Both the position numbers and the translations under genes were made by a program. The notes beneath the pieces are model-generated. The model had not been told where the DNA came from. It saw nothing but the letters and a program-made list of their open reading frames with translations, and did not search any database. Positions 31,374 through 43,625 of a stretch of 64,000 nt of DNA are shown here, piece by piece. The stretch covers positions 32,172,266-32,236,265 of the forward strand of contig OX328103.1 of NCBI GenBank assembly GCA_946811185.2. Direction: 5' to 3'. Source of the stretch: Hippopus hippopus (taxonomy: Eukaryota; Mollusca; Bivalvia; Cardiida; Cardiidae). Numbering within the stretch: position 1 is the first letter of the stretch; every line of letters begins with the position of its first letter.

Positions 31374-31599
31374 ACTCATTACCAAACAACAATATTTTAG
31401 GCTTGTCCAAATCAAAAGCATTTGCAGACAACAAAATAAAAGTGACTGAAAATTTGAAATTTGTTTTGTGAAGGGTAGAAAACATTGTGGGAAAAGGAGA
31501 AAATGCTGGTTACCGGCATTTTCTCCTTTTCCAACAATGTTTTCTAAATACTTCTTTCTCAGGGTCGTCAAAAGTTGGGATTGTGTGGTAATGGGTTAA
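31371..31599 (-). mobile_element. MITE-A copy, well preserved
   Basis: Inverted relative to 30939: TTAACTCATTACCAAACAACA ... GTAGAAAACATTGTGGG ... CCAACAATGTTTTC ... GTGTGGTAATGGGTTAA; near-perfect hairpin with GCTGGTTACCGGC at the turn. Confidence 0.85.
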
Positions 31600-32480
31600 A
31601 TAGAAGGATTTCGGTTAAATTTTAAAAAGGGAACTGTTGAACTGATCAAGTCAGTATTTTTTTTAAAGAGTTCTGCACTTATCCATACGATTCATCAAAC
31701 GAAACATTGGTCAGCAGAGTGCACCGCTTCATGAGGGGAATGGAAGAGCCCATTTCAGGTTGCTTTTCAAAGTATCCAAAAAAAAAAATAGTTTTCTTAA
31801 AAAGTATTTATTAGCTGTGTAAAATTCTCTTACATTTTGGACTTTGGCATTGCGCATTTGTGCGACAGAGTTATCATTATTTACATCATTTAACCATACC
31901 CAGGTCAACATCATTTATGTATATTAAAATTCCAATATTACCCTCCGCATCACACGGGGCTGCCTTTGGTTTTGTCCCAAATGGTCACAGAAATATCCGG
32001 TATGGTATGCACGAATTGAATTGCTTACTTGTACCTATATATAATTTCCTAAATAACAGAGTTCTATTTATATACATACTTATATACTCAGCACAAAGAT
32101 CAGGATCAGGTTAAATGAAGTAGACAATACTAGACATGGAGTTGGTGGGGGTATTCATTACCTTTACTGATTTCTCTAGTTTTCTTTATATTGGGTGTCT
32201 AATCTCGGTTTTTAACATCTTAGGTCATTATCGCAGTGGCTGTTGTACCTAAGTATGTGTTTCCTGGCTTTCTTAGATGGGCAATGTCACAAGTTTCCAT
32301 TAAAGCGACTTACTACTTTTTCACGTCTTGGACGCAAGAGGCGATTCAAATCGCCGGGAAGAAAATTGGCCGCAACTCACAACCCCTTTGTAATTAGACG
32401 GAGACGACCAAGCTACCCAGCATTGAAAGCAATTGCGGCCGATCAAAGTGGCAGAAAAGTCAGAATTTTTCCTTGTTGGA
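31600..32480. other. No gene seen
   Basis: No repeat family or supported coding frame. Around 32262-32290 a short stretch (GTTTCCTGGCTTTCTTAGATG) resembles part of the SINE at 40618. Confidence 0.4.
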
Positions 32481-32604
32481 GCAGAAAAACACTGTGGGAA
32501 AAGGAGAAAATGCTAGTTACCAGAATTTTGTCCTTTTCTCAATTTTTTCAAAGAGCTTCTTCCTAGGAGTTGTTAAAAGTCGGTAATGTATGGTAAAGAG
32601 TTAA
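32481..32604 (-). mobile_element. MITE-A, half copy
   Basis: Hairpin (CACTGTGGGAAAAGGAGAAAA) to TATGGTAAAGAGTTAA; the first half is absent. Confidence 0.65.
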
Positions 32605-32758
32605 CTTTTGAGATAAACATGGTGATGTAATGAATTCAGTTATTACATGTACACGTATACACCAAAGTGGTAAATATACATCAATTAAAATTACTGATAA
32701 ACTGGATATTTCAATCTCTTTGACTTATTATGTCTGCTCCTTCAAGGGTGGAAGTGTC

Positions 32759-33002
32759 TTAACCCTTTACCACACAATCTCAGCTTTTAACGACCCTGTG
32801 ATAAAAAAAAAACAACAACATGAAAACAATGCTGGAAATGGAGAAAATGCTGGCAACCAGCATTTTTCCACTTTTCAAACAATGTTTTCTAATCCTTCCA
32901 ATCAAAAATATTAATTTTCCAGTCACATTTATTTTGTCTTCTGCAAATGCTTTCAAATAAGCCCAAAAAATAAAAAATTCTGTCCTTTGGTAAAGAGATA
33001 AC
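32759..33002 (+). mobile_element. MITE-A copy with A-rich insertion
   Basis: TTAACCCTTTACCACACAATC ... GATAAAAAAAAAACAACAACA ... hairpin (GCTGGCAACCAGC) ... TCCTTTGGTAAAGAGATAA. Confidence 0.75.
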
Positions 33003-33575
33003 TCCCAAGTATATGACAGCATGTACTGGCAAAACACATGTAAGTCTTTCCAAAACAAAACTACCAATGGGCAAAGGGATTAAAACCCTAGTAAGTCGTC
33101 ATTATCATTTAAATGACAGGTGATTGTCAGTTGAAATTATTAGTTTATCTTCACGTGGGCTGGAGGAAAAGAAACTCCTGTCATCTTGATGCGAGATGGG
33201 CTCTCGTCAGAACCTGAGTTTTGCGCTATTGCATCTTCTTTCTAGCAGCTAATCGATCAACAGTCTTAGATAAGTAAAACCTGCTAACGACTTTGACAAT
33301 CGTACCCAGATGGTTGATTAAATGCACCAACTGAAAGCATCCGATATTTCAACAGAAATACTTCGTCCTGATAAAAAATTTTGTTACTGAGTAATATGGT
33401 CCACATATTTGGCATGAACCGTGGAAAACAACACACAATCATAATAAATCAGGTCACAGTGCAGACCAATTTTTCAAGAATATAACTTGTTATTTTACAA
33501 GTTGACACCGTCACATGCAAATTGGGAGTTGAGACATGGTTGAATCGCCGTACAATTTCTTCCTGAGGGATAATA

Positions 33576-33794
33576 ATGTCACGTCTGATCTTTCTTTCAC
33601 TAACACTTATGTTTAACCTGTTACTGCTCGGGTCATTCGAGTCTGCTGATAGGGACGTTATGGATCAGAATTTTGCTACATTAAACATGCAATCTTATAA
33701 TCCATCTACATCTTCCAAAAGCTACACTATGAGCACACAGGTACTGCCTATGGCTGGCCTTGTGTATCAAGAACATGGGGGTCTTTGGCCCTGA
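33576..33794 (+). CDS. Possible first exon of a secreted or membrane protein
   Basis: 72-codon frame from ATG. The first roughly 22 residues (MSRLIFLSLTLMFNLLLLGS) look like a good signal peptide, followed by an acidic, Ser/Thr-rich segment (YNPSTSSKSYT). A splice donor candidate CACACAG|GTACTG at about 33739 would cut it in phase 0. That does not match the phase-1 entry of the cysteine-rich exon at 45413, so I do not join them. A repeat element begins just before the stop. It could be an orphan exon or chance. Confidence 0.3.
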   Translation: MSRLIFLSLTLMFNLLLLGSFESADRDVMDQNFATLNMQSYNPSTSSKSYTMSTQVLPMAGLVYQEHGGLWP

Positions 33795-34446
33795 AGAGCT
33801 CAACTGAGCAAAGTCATGTAGGATTGCTGAAGTTGGACACATGGTTGTAAAAAACATCAAGTTAAACACTGATAAATTTTCACGAGTCTCAGACTGAAAT
33901 ACGGCCTCAAAAATGCACATTAGATTTTTCCTAGGTTTGTCCAAGTGACCCATATTTTGACCCAACACAACCCAATTTTGAACTTCCACCAGAAATTATC
34001 AGGAGGAACGTTCTCACCAAGCCTTGCGAGTATCAGACTGACAGTGTGGCCTTTAGAGTGCACATAAGGTTTTCTGAAATTTGTCCCAGTGCCCCTCTTT
34101 TTGACCGGACATGCCCCTCTTTTTGACTGGACATGATCCAATTTCAAACTCATGTAATATGTCATCAAGATAAAAATTCTGACCAAGTTTCCTTGATATC
34201 TGACTGCAACTGTGGCCTCTAGAGTTCAAACAAGGTTTCTGTACGAGTTTACCAAATAACCTACATTTTGACCCATTGAAACTCAGTCTCGATCTTGTTC
34301 GAGATACTGTCAAGACACAACATTCTGACTACGTTTCATATGTACCTGACAAAATATGTGGCCCCTAGGTAATTGTTGATGCCTAGACTATGGACATGGC
34401 ATGATCACTAAAGTTCATCTTGAGCACTTTGTGTTCAATTTGAGCT
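33790..34446 (+). mobile_element. Diverged relative of the 14317 element
   Basis: Units with GTGGCCT(T/C)TAGAGTGCACA and GACCAAGTTTC; ends CTTGAGCACTTTGTGTTCAATTTGAGC. The left end starts AGAGCTCAACTGAGC. Confidence 0.55.
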
Positions 34447-34663
34447 AGAAAAAAGGGAGAACTGCAAGTATACAAACAACGCACAATACTCTCTATTTGT
34501 GTAAATTATTTATTTTTTCTGTCATTAACACAAGACTGAACATAACCATTATTAAATAGAACTTGCTTGTCTACAAAATAACTAAAAGGGCCTGAAATCG
34601 CTCTCCTGGCAGAGATTTTGCGTTTATGCAAGCATACATTATGAATTCGTGATGCAAAAAGAA

Positions 34664-35585
34664 AACAAAAGGGCCAAGATGGTCCTGGATCGCTCACCTG
34701 AATTTTTGAGAGGACCATAGCCATTTTTCTTTCAGGTATTGAAACACTGGAATAAAAATAATTTTTTTGCCAAGCAATTTTCAAAAGGTCACCTGTAAAA
34801 GTCCTTTCAAAATCTGACCAGCAGTTTCAGAAAAAGAGAATTTTTAGGAGTTTCTTAATTTCAGTATAGTGCAAGTAGCCACCATTCACCAGAGCCATCT
34901 TTCTTAACCCATCAGAATTTCCTGTACACTTTTTGAAAAGGGTCATTCAAGGAACATTTCTGTGAAATTATTTTAAAATCAGACCAGCCGTTTCAGAGAA
35001 GAAGAATTTTCAAGAATTTCTTCATTTCCGTATAGTGCAAGTAGCCCCCATTCACCAGAGCCATGTTTCTCGACGGATCAAAATTTTGAGAACACTTTTT
35101 GAAAAGGGTCACCCAATGAACATCTCTGTGAAATTATTTCAAAATCTGATCGGCGGTTTCAGAGAAGAATAATTTTTAAGAATTTCTTCATTTCCCTATA
35201 GTGCAAGTAGCCCCCATTCACCAGAGCCATGTTTCTCGACGGATCAAAATTTCGCAAACAACTGTTGAAAAGGGTCACCCAAGGAACATCTCTGTGAAAT
35301 TATTTTAAAATCTGGCCAACAATTTCAGAGAAGAAGATTTTTAAAGAATTTCTTAGAAAATTCCATTTGGTTGCCATGGCAACCAGAGTTTTTGACGGAA
35401 TCAATTTCTGTGAACAATTTTTAAAGAGGACCTCCCAAGGAACATTCTAGCCAAGTTTGTCCAAAATGGCCCAGTGATTTAGGAGAAGTTGATGTTTAAA
35501 GAATTGTTGACGACGCACAACGGACTACGAGTGATCCTAAAAGCTCCCCTTGAGCACAACGTGCTCAAGTGAGCTTAAAAAAAAA
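34664..35585 (+). mobile_element. 'AAGAGGGCCATGATGGCC'-type element with ~150-bp internal repeats
   Basis: Left AACAAAAGGGCCAAGATGGTCC...CGCTCACCTG; right GAGCACAACGTGCTCAAGTGAGC. Interior units share GTGCAAGTAGCC(A/C)CCATTCACC and CAGAGAAGAAGAATTTT. Confidence 0.65.
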
Positions 35586-35589
35586 GACA

Positions 35590-36845
35590 ACAAGAGCTTC
35601 GCAGAGCGGCGCATATATGCCCGAAGGGGCTTGTCAGCAAAATGAGTAGCATTGATGGATGGGCCATGAATGAAGAGTATTTATTCTCCATGATATGTGA
35701 AAAATATTAAAGGGCAATAACTAAAAAAATAAGGGTAGCAAAGTTACAAATTTTGTGAATTGCTCTTATCCACAAGGTGTTCTTTCAGTCTTTGACGGTC
35801 CCAGATCACATCTTTCATATTTTAGAAATGATGGCCCAGACGAAAATTGAAAGTGAAAAGGGCAATAACTGAGAAGGAAGGATGGCAGAGTTATGGTTCT
35901 TGTGCAATACATTTGTTCATAATGTGTTCTATTAGTCTTTGAAGTTTCAAGATGATGGATTTTGAAGTTTGGAAGTTATGGTCTTTACAAAAATTCAACC
36001 TAAAAATTAACAAATTGCAATAACTCAAATAATAAAGGTGGCAGAGTTACGATTCATGTGCAATGCACTTCTCGATAATGGGTTCTATCAGTGTATGAAG
36101 TTCCAAGCTGATAGATTTTACAGTTTGGAAGTTACGGCCTAGACAAAAATTCGAAGTAAAAAATTAACAAAGTGCAATAACTCAAACATTTAAAGTGGCA
36201 GAGTTATGGTTCATGTGCATTGAACTTCTCCATAATGTGTTCTATCAGTGTATCTAGTTTCAAGCTTAAACCTTTTATAGTTTGGAAGTTATGGCCTGGA
36301 CAAAAATTCAAAGTGAAAATTAATAAAGGGCAATAACTTAAAAAATAAAAGTGGCAGAGTTATGCTTCATGTGCAATGCACTTCTCCATAATGGGTTCTA
36401 TCAGTGTATGAAGTTCAAAGTTAATAGCTTTTATAGTTTAGAAGTTATGGACTGGACAAAAATTCAAACTAAAAATTAACAAAGGGCAGTAACTCAAAAA
36501 ATAACGGCGGCAGAGTTATGGTTCATGTGCACTGCACTTCTCCATAATGTGTTCTATCAGTGTATGTAGTTTCAAGTTGATACCTTTCATAGTATGGAAG
36601 CTATAGCGTGAACAAAAATTCAAAATGAAAAGTTGGTTATTTCAGAAATCAGGGGCAGATAATTTTAGAACGCAAACATCGATCCAAATTCTAAGACCCA
36701 GGTGCACAACTAGACATGATGGAGATTCATTGTGGCAAGTTTCAAATAATTCCGATGGAAACTGTAGGAGGAGTTGCACAAACAAGAAATTGCTAACGGA
36801 CGGATGACAGGGGGTATAACATAATACGACCCTTCGGGCGTATAA
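35590..36845 (+). mobile_element. 'CAAGAGCTTCGCAGAGC' element with six ~150-bp tandem units
   Basis: Left AACAAGAGCTTCGCAGAGCGGCGC...GCCCGAAGGGGCTTG; right GGGGGTATAACATAATACGACCCTTCGGGC. Units (35711-36620) repeat GGGCAATAACTCAAA, GGCAGAGTTATGGTTCATGTG, TCTATCAGTGTATG and AAGTTATGGCCTGGACAAAA. No coding capacity. Confidence 0.7.
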
Positions 36846-37420
36846 AAACCATACAAATGGGTTCTTGCAACTGGGCTTGAACCCATTAAGACAGCATATG
36901 TAGTAGGCATTGTGAATTGAACAAGCAGTGAAAAAATTGAAGTGAAATTTCTTAAATCTGAATGTTTGGAATCCAGGCCAATTTTTGTTTCAAACTTTCA
37001 TTATGCCGTGTTTTAAACCATCTCAGTAAATTTCAAAGAAATTTGACTAATAATGTGGACTTTGCTGATCAGAAAACGATACTAGGTCATCAAATGGCTA
37101 CTTTTCCTGAACAGTTTACTAGATCTGCAATCGCTTGATGAATCATTGCTGACCTAACAGGGGGGAGACATAATACGTGGATACAGAATGAATTTGGACA
37201 AAAACTATCGAAATAGCAGGTTGAACAATTTTGTTTACCTAACAACAGCGATCAAATTAACTGAAACAAACGAGCTCATATGGCTCTGAATCACTCACTT
37301 GAGCCTGTTTACATTTGAGAGTGTTCTACGATATAAAGTCAGTATTTTAATCTAATGGGATATAGGGTTACATCTGAGCCAATTCTTCACAGTTTACTGA
37401 AACAAGCATTCCTACCAAAT

Positions 37421-37648
37421 TTATCTCTTTACCACGCAATCCCGACTTTTAACGACCCTGAGAGAGAAAGCTTTTGAAAACATTGTGGGAAAAGGAGAAA
37501 ATGCTGGTGACCGGCATTTTCTCCTTTTCCCTCAATGTTTTCTACCTTTCTCAAATGAGATTTCAATTTTTGAGTCACATCTATTATGTCGTCTGCAAAT
37601 GCTTTCAATTTGGACTAGTCCATTTTTTTGTCTTTGGTAAAGGGTTAA
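37421..37648 (+). mobile_element. MITE-A copy, well preserved
   Basis: TTATCTCTTTACCACGCAATCCC to GTCTTTGGTAAAGGGTTAA, with an excellent hairpin (GCTGGTGACCGGC turn). Confidence 0.82.
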
Positions 37649-38063
37649 TGATAAAGGTGCTGAAAATTCTCTAAATGCACACATAAGGTGATTGTACAAG
37701 TATCCTACCTTTTTATCTGTGGCAACACATTTCAAAACCCATCACATATGTAACACAATGGACAAGTTTCATGCTAGCCGATCTAAAAATGTAACCTACA
37801 GAGTGCAAACAAGGTTTTCCTACAACCTTTTCTAGTGACCTACTATTTTACCCTATGACCTACTATTTTACCCTATGACCCTTTTTCTTGATCCGAGTAA
37901 TCTACATACAAACTCTAAAAGTTATCAAAACAAACATTCTGACAGTTTCATAAACATTGGACAGAAATCTTGGCCAAGATTTCACACCAGCTTTTTCTTG
38001 AATTGTCCCTGTGACCCAACTTTTGACCCAAACTGTCCTATTTTCACAAACACAACAAAATTG

Positions 38064-38267
38064 TACACTCTTGTAAACAATGGAAGCAATTGCAGACGAA
38101 AATTTTACTGGGGCTCAAACAAGGTAATTTGTCTTTAATACGATAGAAAACATCTTGGGAAAGGGATAAAATGCTGGTTACCAGCAATTTCTCCCTTTCC
38201 TACAATGTTTTCAAAAACCTTCTTCTTCAGGGTCGTTAAAATTCACCACCTAGTGTTCAAGGGTTAA
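38064..38267 (-). mobile_element. MITE-A copy, 5' diverged
   Basis: AGCAATTGCAGACGAAAATT ... AACATCTTGGGAAAGGG ... CTACAATGTTTTCAAAAACC ... GGGTCGTTAAAATTC ... GGGTTAA. Confidence 0.65.
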
Positions 38268-38739
38268 TATAAAGACAAAAATGTTGACCAATTTTCATTT
38301 GACCATTTGGAAGTGTGACTTTCACACTTCACACAACATTTTCGCAAGATTTTTCCTTTCCTAGCCTTTGGACATTTCCTGTTATAAGATTTTTTTTTCA
38401 TAAAAGCTGACTTACTTCAAACCAAACTAAGAAATTATCAATACAAAATTTGACTAAGATGTCAGAACATTGATCTAAAAATGTAGCCATTTAGATTGCA
38501 AACAAGGTCATACCTAAAACTGACACATTTACCATTAAAACAGAAATTTTAACAGGGAGCATTCTGATATGGTTTGATGATGATCAAAGGTGACCAATTT
38601 TTAAATTTTGTCTGTGAATAAAATCATTTTGACCAAGTTTCAAAACTGTTGAACTGAAAATGTGATCAACCACATGAGCAAGACACACTATGACCCAAAA
38701 AACTCGCAATGAGCACTTAGTGCTCAGATGCGCAAAAAC

Positions 38740-39350
38740 AAAGAAAAACAAATTTCAGGTATACATTCTTTGAAACACCAGCAGCATGAAACGGTATGAA
38801 AATTCACCATAGTAACATTTTACGCATGGTTTTTCAAAGATTCAACCCAGTGACCTACAATTTCACCCAACATGACTTATTTTCATACTCATCCAAGCTA
38901 TCATCAAGTCAGACATTCTGATTAAGTTTCATGACTATTTGACAGAAAACATGACCTTTAGAGTGTACACCTTTTTTTTTAAGATTCAACCTAGTGACCT
39001 AGTTTTGACCCAATTTAATCCAATTTTGAAATCATCTGAAATATCATTAACCCTTAACCAATCAATCCTGTATTTTTACCACCCCTAAATGAAATGCTTT
39101 CAAAAACATGGTGGGAAAAGAAGAAAATGCAGATAGCCAGGATTTCCCCTTTTCCAACAACATTTTCTGCTCTTTAAAAGACAAAAACTTGCTAGAAATA
39201 TCATCAAGACAAACATTCCGACTGATTTTCTAGACTATTGGACTTAACTGTGGGCTAAAGACCGTACACAAGTTCAAAGTAGACGATGGACACCTTACAC
39301 AGTGCGATCACAAAAGCTCGCCCTGAGTAATACCTGGTAAGGTGAACTGA
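38740..39350 (+). mobile_element. 14317-type repeat fragment with nested half MITE-A
   Basis: GACCTTTAGAGTGTACAC, AACCTAGTGACCTAG and ATCATCAAGACAAACATTC units; MITE-A piece at 39047-39178 (AAACATGGTGGGAAAAG ... CCAACAACATTTTC). Confidence 0.5.
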
Positions 39351-39680
39351 AAAAAGTATTTCTTTTCCATAATATAAAGCTCCTTTGACGTGTGCTCTCC
39401 GGCCAATTTTGGTCCAAGGGCTCTTTTTGAATAATTTTTTTAGTAATCCTTTACATAAAGCTTCCTAGTCCTAAGATTACTGGTATGATTTTCAGTGTTT
39501 CAAATTATGTTGCCTTAGTATCCACAGTTTTCAAGGTTTTATCCCCATCAAATTCTGTGAGGAAACCCTGAACAAAACAGAATCATTGTGAAGTTTGGTA
39601 GAAATTGGATAAAAGTGTTGGATAAACAGATGTATTTGGTGGGAAAAAATTGAACACATCAGATGAATGAACAATTGCCT

Positions 39681-39906
39681 TTTACTCTTTACCACACAAT
39701 CCTGACTTTTAACGCCCCTGTGAAAGAAGCCTTTTGAAAACATTGTGGGAAAAGGAGAAAATGCTGGTAACCAGCATTTTCTCCTTTTCCCACAATGTTT
39801 TTTACCCTTTCCAAAATGAATTTAAAATTTGGAGTTGCATTTTTGTCGTCTGCAAATGCTTCGAATTTGTACCAGTCTAAAATTATGTTGTTTGGTAAAG
39901 AGTTAA
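39681..39906 (+). mobile_element. MITE-A copy, best hairpin
   Basis: TTACTCTTTACCACACAATCC to TTGTTTGGTAAAGAGTTAA. The central 61 nt are a perfect inverted repeat about a single base (GCTGGTAACCAGC). Confidence 0.88.
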
Positions 39907-39909
39907 ATA

Positions 39910-40535
39910 AGCTTGCTGGGCTTTACCAATGAAACTAAGACACAAAAAACATGCAAGAATCTCACTATGGAAAACCTAGTCCTATTTCGAATCAACCAAT
40001 GTACCAGTATATAACATGAAGGTAACAATCATAAAGCCTGAAACTTGGCATAATTTCTTCATAATGATTTATACATGAATAAAATCATACTCTCTTCAAT
40101 AAATGTGGAAACTTTACACTTTGACAAATATAAAGACAAATTTTGACAAATCCTCAACAGTATTTCACTGAAGAAATGCTGTATCTAAGTAAATAAAAGG
40201 TTTTCCTAAACTAATTGGATTTAATTGATTAAACAAAAATAAAACAAATATTCTAACATGACACCTGAATTTGGCACAATAAACAAATTGATTAAACAAA
40301 AATAAGGCAAATATTCTTACATGACACATGAATTCGGCACTATACACTGTGCAGCAAAAGTGTGGTAAAATACCTATATAAAGCAACGTCATTCTATATT
40401 GAGTGACATCATTCTGTACAAAGTAACTAAGTTATTTTATGGAATATAATCTGTATCTACGTTTTTACTCTAAGTATGAACTTGTTATCCTTTCATTTAG
40501 AGTTGGTCTTGTTAGAACCCAAATAATCTTTTCTA
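39910..40535. other. No gene; one short tandem duplication
   Basis: TTGATTAAACAAAAATAAAACAAATATTCT is followed within 60 bp by a near copy (40226-40330), the only structure seen. Confidence 0.45.
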
Positions 40536-40945
40536 TTGTGGTTTAACATTCAGTAAACCACATTGTGATTTATGAGGTGCAACAAATAAACCACACAGGC
40601 TATTGTTCCCAGGCATTATTGTTGGTTGTATTGGGGTTCAACGCCACTTTAACAGCTAAGGTCATATCATGGCAGTCAGTGACACACGTGTTTCCTGGCT
40701 TTCTCATACCAGTACTAACACAACTTTCCTTCCAAAGCTGCCGACTACTTTTCTCACATGCTTCAGCAGAGGTGAGAGGCAAAAATACGCCCGAAAGAAA
40801 GTTGCCTCAACCGGGTATCGAACTCACAACCAACAGGTCATGAGACCGACACACTCACTACTGAGCCACCCGGGCTGGCAGGGATTATTTATTGTGCCTT
40901 ACAACTCACAATTGTGGTTTATTAAATGATAAACCATGATAGAAA
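40536..40945. mobile_element. MITE-C relative split by a SINE
   Basis: The left piece (TTCAGTAAACCACATTGTGATTTATGAGGTG CAACAAATAA) and right piece (ACTCACAATTGTGGTTTATTAAATGATAAACC) are the two halves of an element like 27787-27911; the SINE at 40618-40880 sits between them. Confidence 0.55.
40618..40880 (-). mobile_element. tRNA-derived SINE (tRNA-Met-like head)
   Basis: Minus strand: A box TGGCTCAGTAG (40858-40868), anticodon-loop-like CTCATGA (CAT), B box GAGTTCGATACCC (40813-40825). The body runs to TTAACGCCACTTTAACAG... near 40640. The ends of the insertion show similar ATTATT-containing sequence, a possible target duplication. A truncated copy lies at 60840-60998. Confidence 0.65.
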
Positions 40946-41337
40946 GAAGATTATTTCTTAAATGAACATTTAAAATCAATGTCTTTGCAATTACTGTCCA
41001 TGTAGCCAATGGTGCATGACATAAGACCTTGGCAAAAGACAGGTTTTTATGCAGTTGTTATTACATTGTATTACCTGGGAATCTAAATTTCACTCATAGT
41101 TGTCACCTAAAAAGGTGTTGACAGACCATTGGTGGATGTCTTAACCCTTTACTAAACAACAAAACCATAGAACTTCTCCTAACCCTTCTCCGTTGGCCAT
41201 TTCTCACTGACGACTGATGTACACATTTCTTTGCGGGTTTCCTAGCTGTCATTCCAGGATGTTTTAGCGGGTACGATGGTTTCGCGCAAAACTTGAACGG
41301 TGCGATAGTAAAAATCTTCAGGAGAAAAGAGTCTACT

Positions 41338-42404
41338 TTATATAATATAATGATGTTTTATCTGCATATAATGAAAAGTTGACCACGTGTATCGATTTTT
41401 TACGTCCATGTATCGGCGGATTAAAGTTTTACCTACATATGGTGGAGTTATATCGCCATATCTTATCTGCGGATGTTTATATAATGAAATTATATCTCCA
41501 TGTAATATAGTTTTATCTAAAGCATAGACAGTTATATCTATATATATTAATCTTTTATCTTTATATAGTTTAATTTTATGTTTGTATATCATTGTTTTAT
41601 ATTTATATAATGAAGTTTTATGTTCATATATTGACATTTCATCTATATATAAGGCAAATATATATTTATATATTAATGTTTTATCTACATATAGTGGAGT
41701 TGTATATTCATATCTTATTCTTTTATATTTGTATAAGGAAGTTATATGTCTATACATAAATGTTTTATCTTTATATAGTGAAGTTTTATCTTTATATAGT
41801 GAAGTTTTATATTCATATATTGACATTTTATCTACATATAAAGGAGCTATATGTTTATATATTAATGTTTTATCTACATATAGTGGAGTTACATATCCAT
41901 ATCTTATCTGCGGATGTTTATATAATGAAATTATATCTCCATGTAATATAGTTTTATCTAAAGCATAGACAGTTATATCTATATATATTAATCTTTTATC
42001 TTTATATATATTAATTTTATGTTTATATATAATTGTTTTATATCTATATAATGAAGTTTTATGTTCATATATTGACATTTCATCTATATATAAAGCAGAT
42101 ATATATTTATATATTAATGTTTTATCTGCATATAGTGGAGTTGTATATCCATATCTTATTCTTTTATATTTGTATAAGGAAGTTATATGTCTATACATAA
42201 ATGTTTTATCTTTATATAATGAAGTTTTATATTCATATATTAATGTTTTATCTACATATAAAGGAGCTATATATTTATATATTAATGTTTTATCTGCATA
42301 TATTGAGTTATATATCCATATGTTCATGTTTTATCTGTGTATAATTATTGATTATCTTTATATATAAAAAAATTATCATGTAAGACAGTGAAGGCGTTCC
42401 ATAG
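41338..42404 (-). repeat. 42-bp tandem array with higher-order repeat, inverted copy 2
   Basis: Reverse complement of the 20596 array, including its leader (42328-42404), with about 99% identity over the first 420-bp unit. A 329-codon frame is open on the minus strand (41338-42327), with the same 14-residue repeats plus one extra half unit (SLYKDKTSLYKDKT). The end differs from copy 1: after about 41450 the monomers degrade to TATGTAGGTAAAACTTTAAT and AAAAATCGATACACGTGG. Flanks outside 42404 are unrelated to those of copy 1. Confidence 0.8.
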
Positions 42405-43080
42405 AGGACCACGAGATGTGTTTACATCACACAATACACTTGATTCATTCTCATTTCATTCATAAATTTGCTGATTATCACTGACCCCATTTCTGATAAT
42501 TGTTTTGATAGTGAACTACTACAAACTTTCTAGTTTTGGCTTGCCAGAATTTTTTATAATATTAGTATTATGGCACAATACTAGTATCTAATGCCCAGGT
42601 CACACATTTACGGATCACCTCGCCGATTCCACTACGGATTAAATCTAACGGATGACCCTGGATGCCTATTACCGTAGTCTGATGCAGATCCAATACGGAT
42701 GCACAATAGTGTGACTTTGGCCATGGATGGGTCTTTGGAGAAGCCAGTCCCTACTCCAACATCCCCTCTGCCTTCGGTCACCTGTACGTCTGTCCTCAAG
42801 AAGCTCGACCACTGTCTGCTATATAAATATCCAGTTCCAGCCAATTAACTGTAGGCTTCAGTTGTTGATCGTTCATGTTGAATAATGTCATGTATAACTA
42901 TGGCAAGACACATACTACATTGGGCCCTATAAGGGAGCCAGGCGTCCTGGTCCTGGTGCCAGTCTTGATAGTACACTCACATAGATCTAGTGTATTAATT
43001 TGTAATAAAACAGTCGTAGACCACAACGTTCCATATTTTGTCATAATGTAACGCAGTAACCAGCATAATTGAAAAGTTCA
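42405..43080. other. No gene seen
   Basis: A weakly inverted pair (CCCAGGTCACACATTTACGG at 42595 and its rough complement near 42690-42720) hints at a small TIR element; nothing else. Confidence 0.35.
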
Positions 43081-43082
43081 GT

Positions 43083-43134
43083 ATGGGATTACTTGATACC
43101 TGTTTACTAGTGTTCACTTCTTGCATACATCTTG
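43083..43134 (+). CDS. Candidate signal-peptide exon of the cysteine-rich membrane protein
   Basis: ATG opens 17 codons plus one base (MGLLDTCLLVFTSCIHL), a plausible short signal peptide. It ends at a possible donor CTTG|GTCAAA in phase 1, exactly the phase with which the exon at 45413 is entered. The donor is weak (GTCAAA instead of GTRAGT), so this is a proposal; the true first exon may lie elsewhere, for example further upstream. Confidence 0.3.
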
Positions 43135-43349
43135 GTCAAAAGTAGTTTTTGTAATAAGGTCACCACAGCCAGATTAAGTGTCGAAATGCTGTAAGCGAAA
43201 ACTGTTACAAGTTGTGGTTACACCAGTTTGCTCGCAGTGGATGGGTTCCGAAATTCGTGGTCTCTCTAATCTCTGATGTCAACCAATAAAAGCTGACAAT
43301 TATGTTTCATTTTTTTTCATAATTTACATACATTTAGTTCTGTCTTGAC

Positions 43350-43625
43350 CACACAACAAAATTTTAGATTTGTTCAAATTCAGATTATTTGCAAATGACA
43401 AATAATAAATGTGGCTCTGGTACTAGTGCTTGCTGTTATAAACTCTTTACCAAATTACAAAATTTTAGACTTGTCCAAAATCAAAGCATTTGCAGACAAC
43501 AAATTAAATGTTACTCAAAACATGAAATTTTTCTTTCATAGGGTTGAAATGGGCGTATTTTCAAGTTTTTTTTCCCCCCAGGGTCCTTAAAAGTTAGGAT
43601 TGATAGGTATATGGTTTAAAGGGCA
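43350..43625 (-). mobile_element. MITE-A fragments without hairpin
   Basis: Two partial starts (43350-43400 and 43439-43620) with AAAATTTTAGACTTGTCC and GCATTTGCAGACAAC; the hairpin is deleted. Confidence 0.5.

Larger units (their letters stand above)
37266..38735 (+). mobile_element. Diverged composite of 14317-type repeats with nested MITE-A copies
   Basis: Left GAGCTCATATGGCTCTGAATCACTCACTTGAG; right GAGCACTTAGTGCTCAGATGC. Interrupted by MITE-A at 37421-37648 and another at 38064-38267. Confidence 0.5.
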
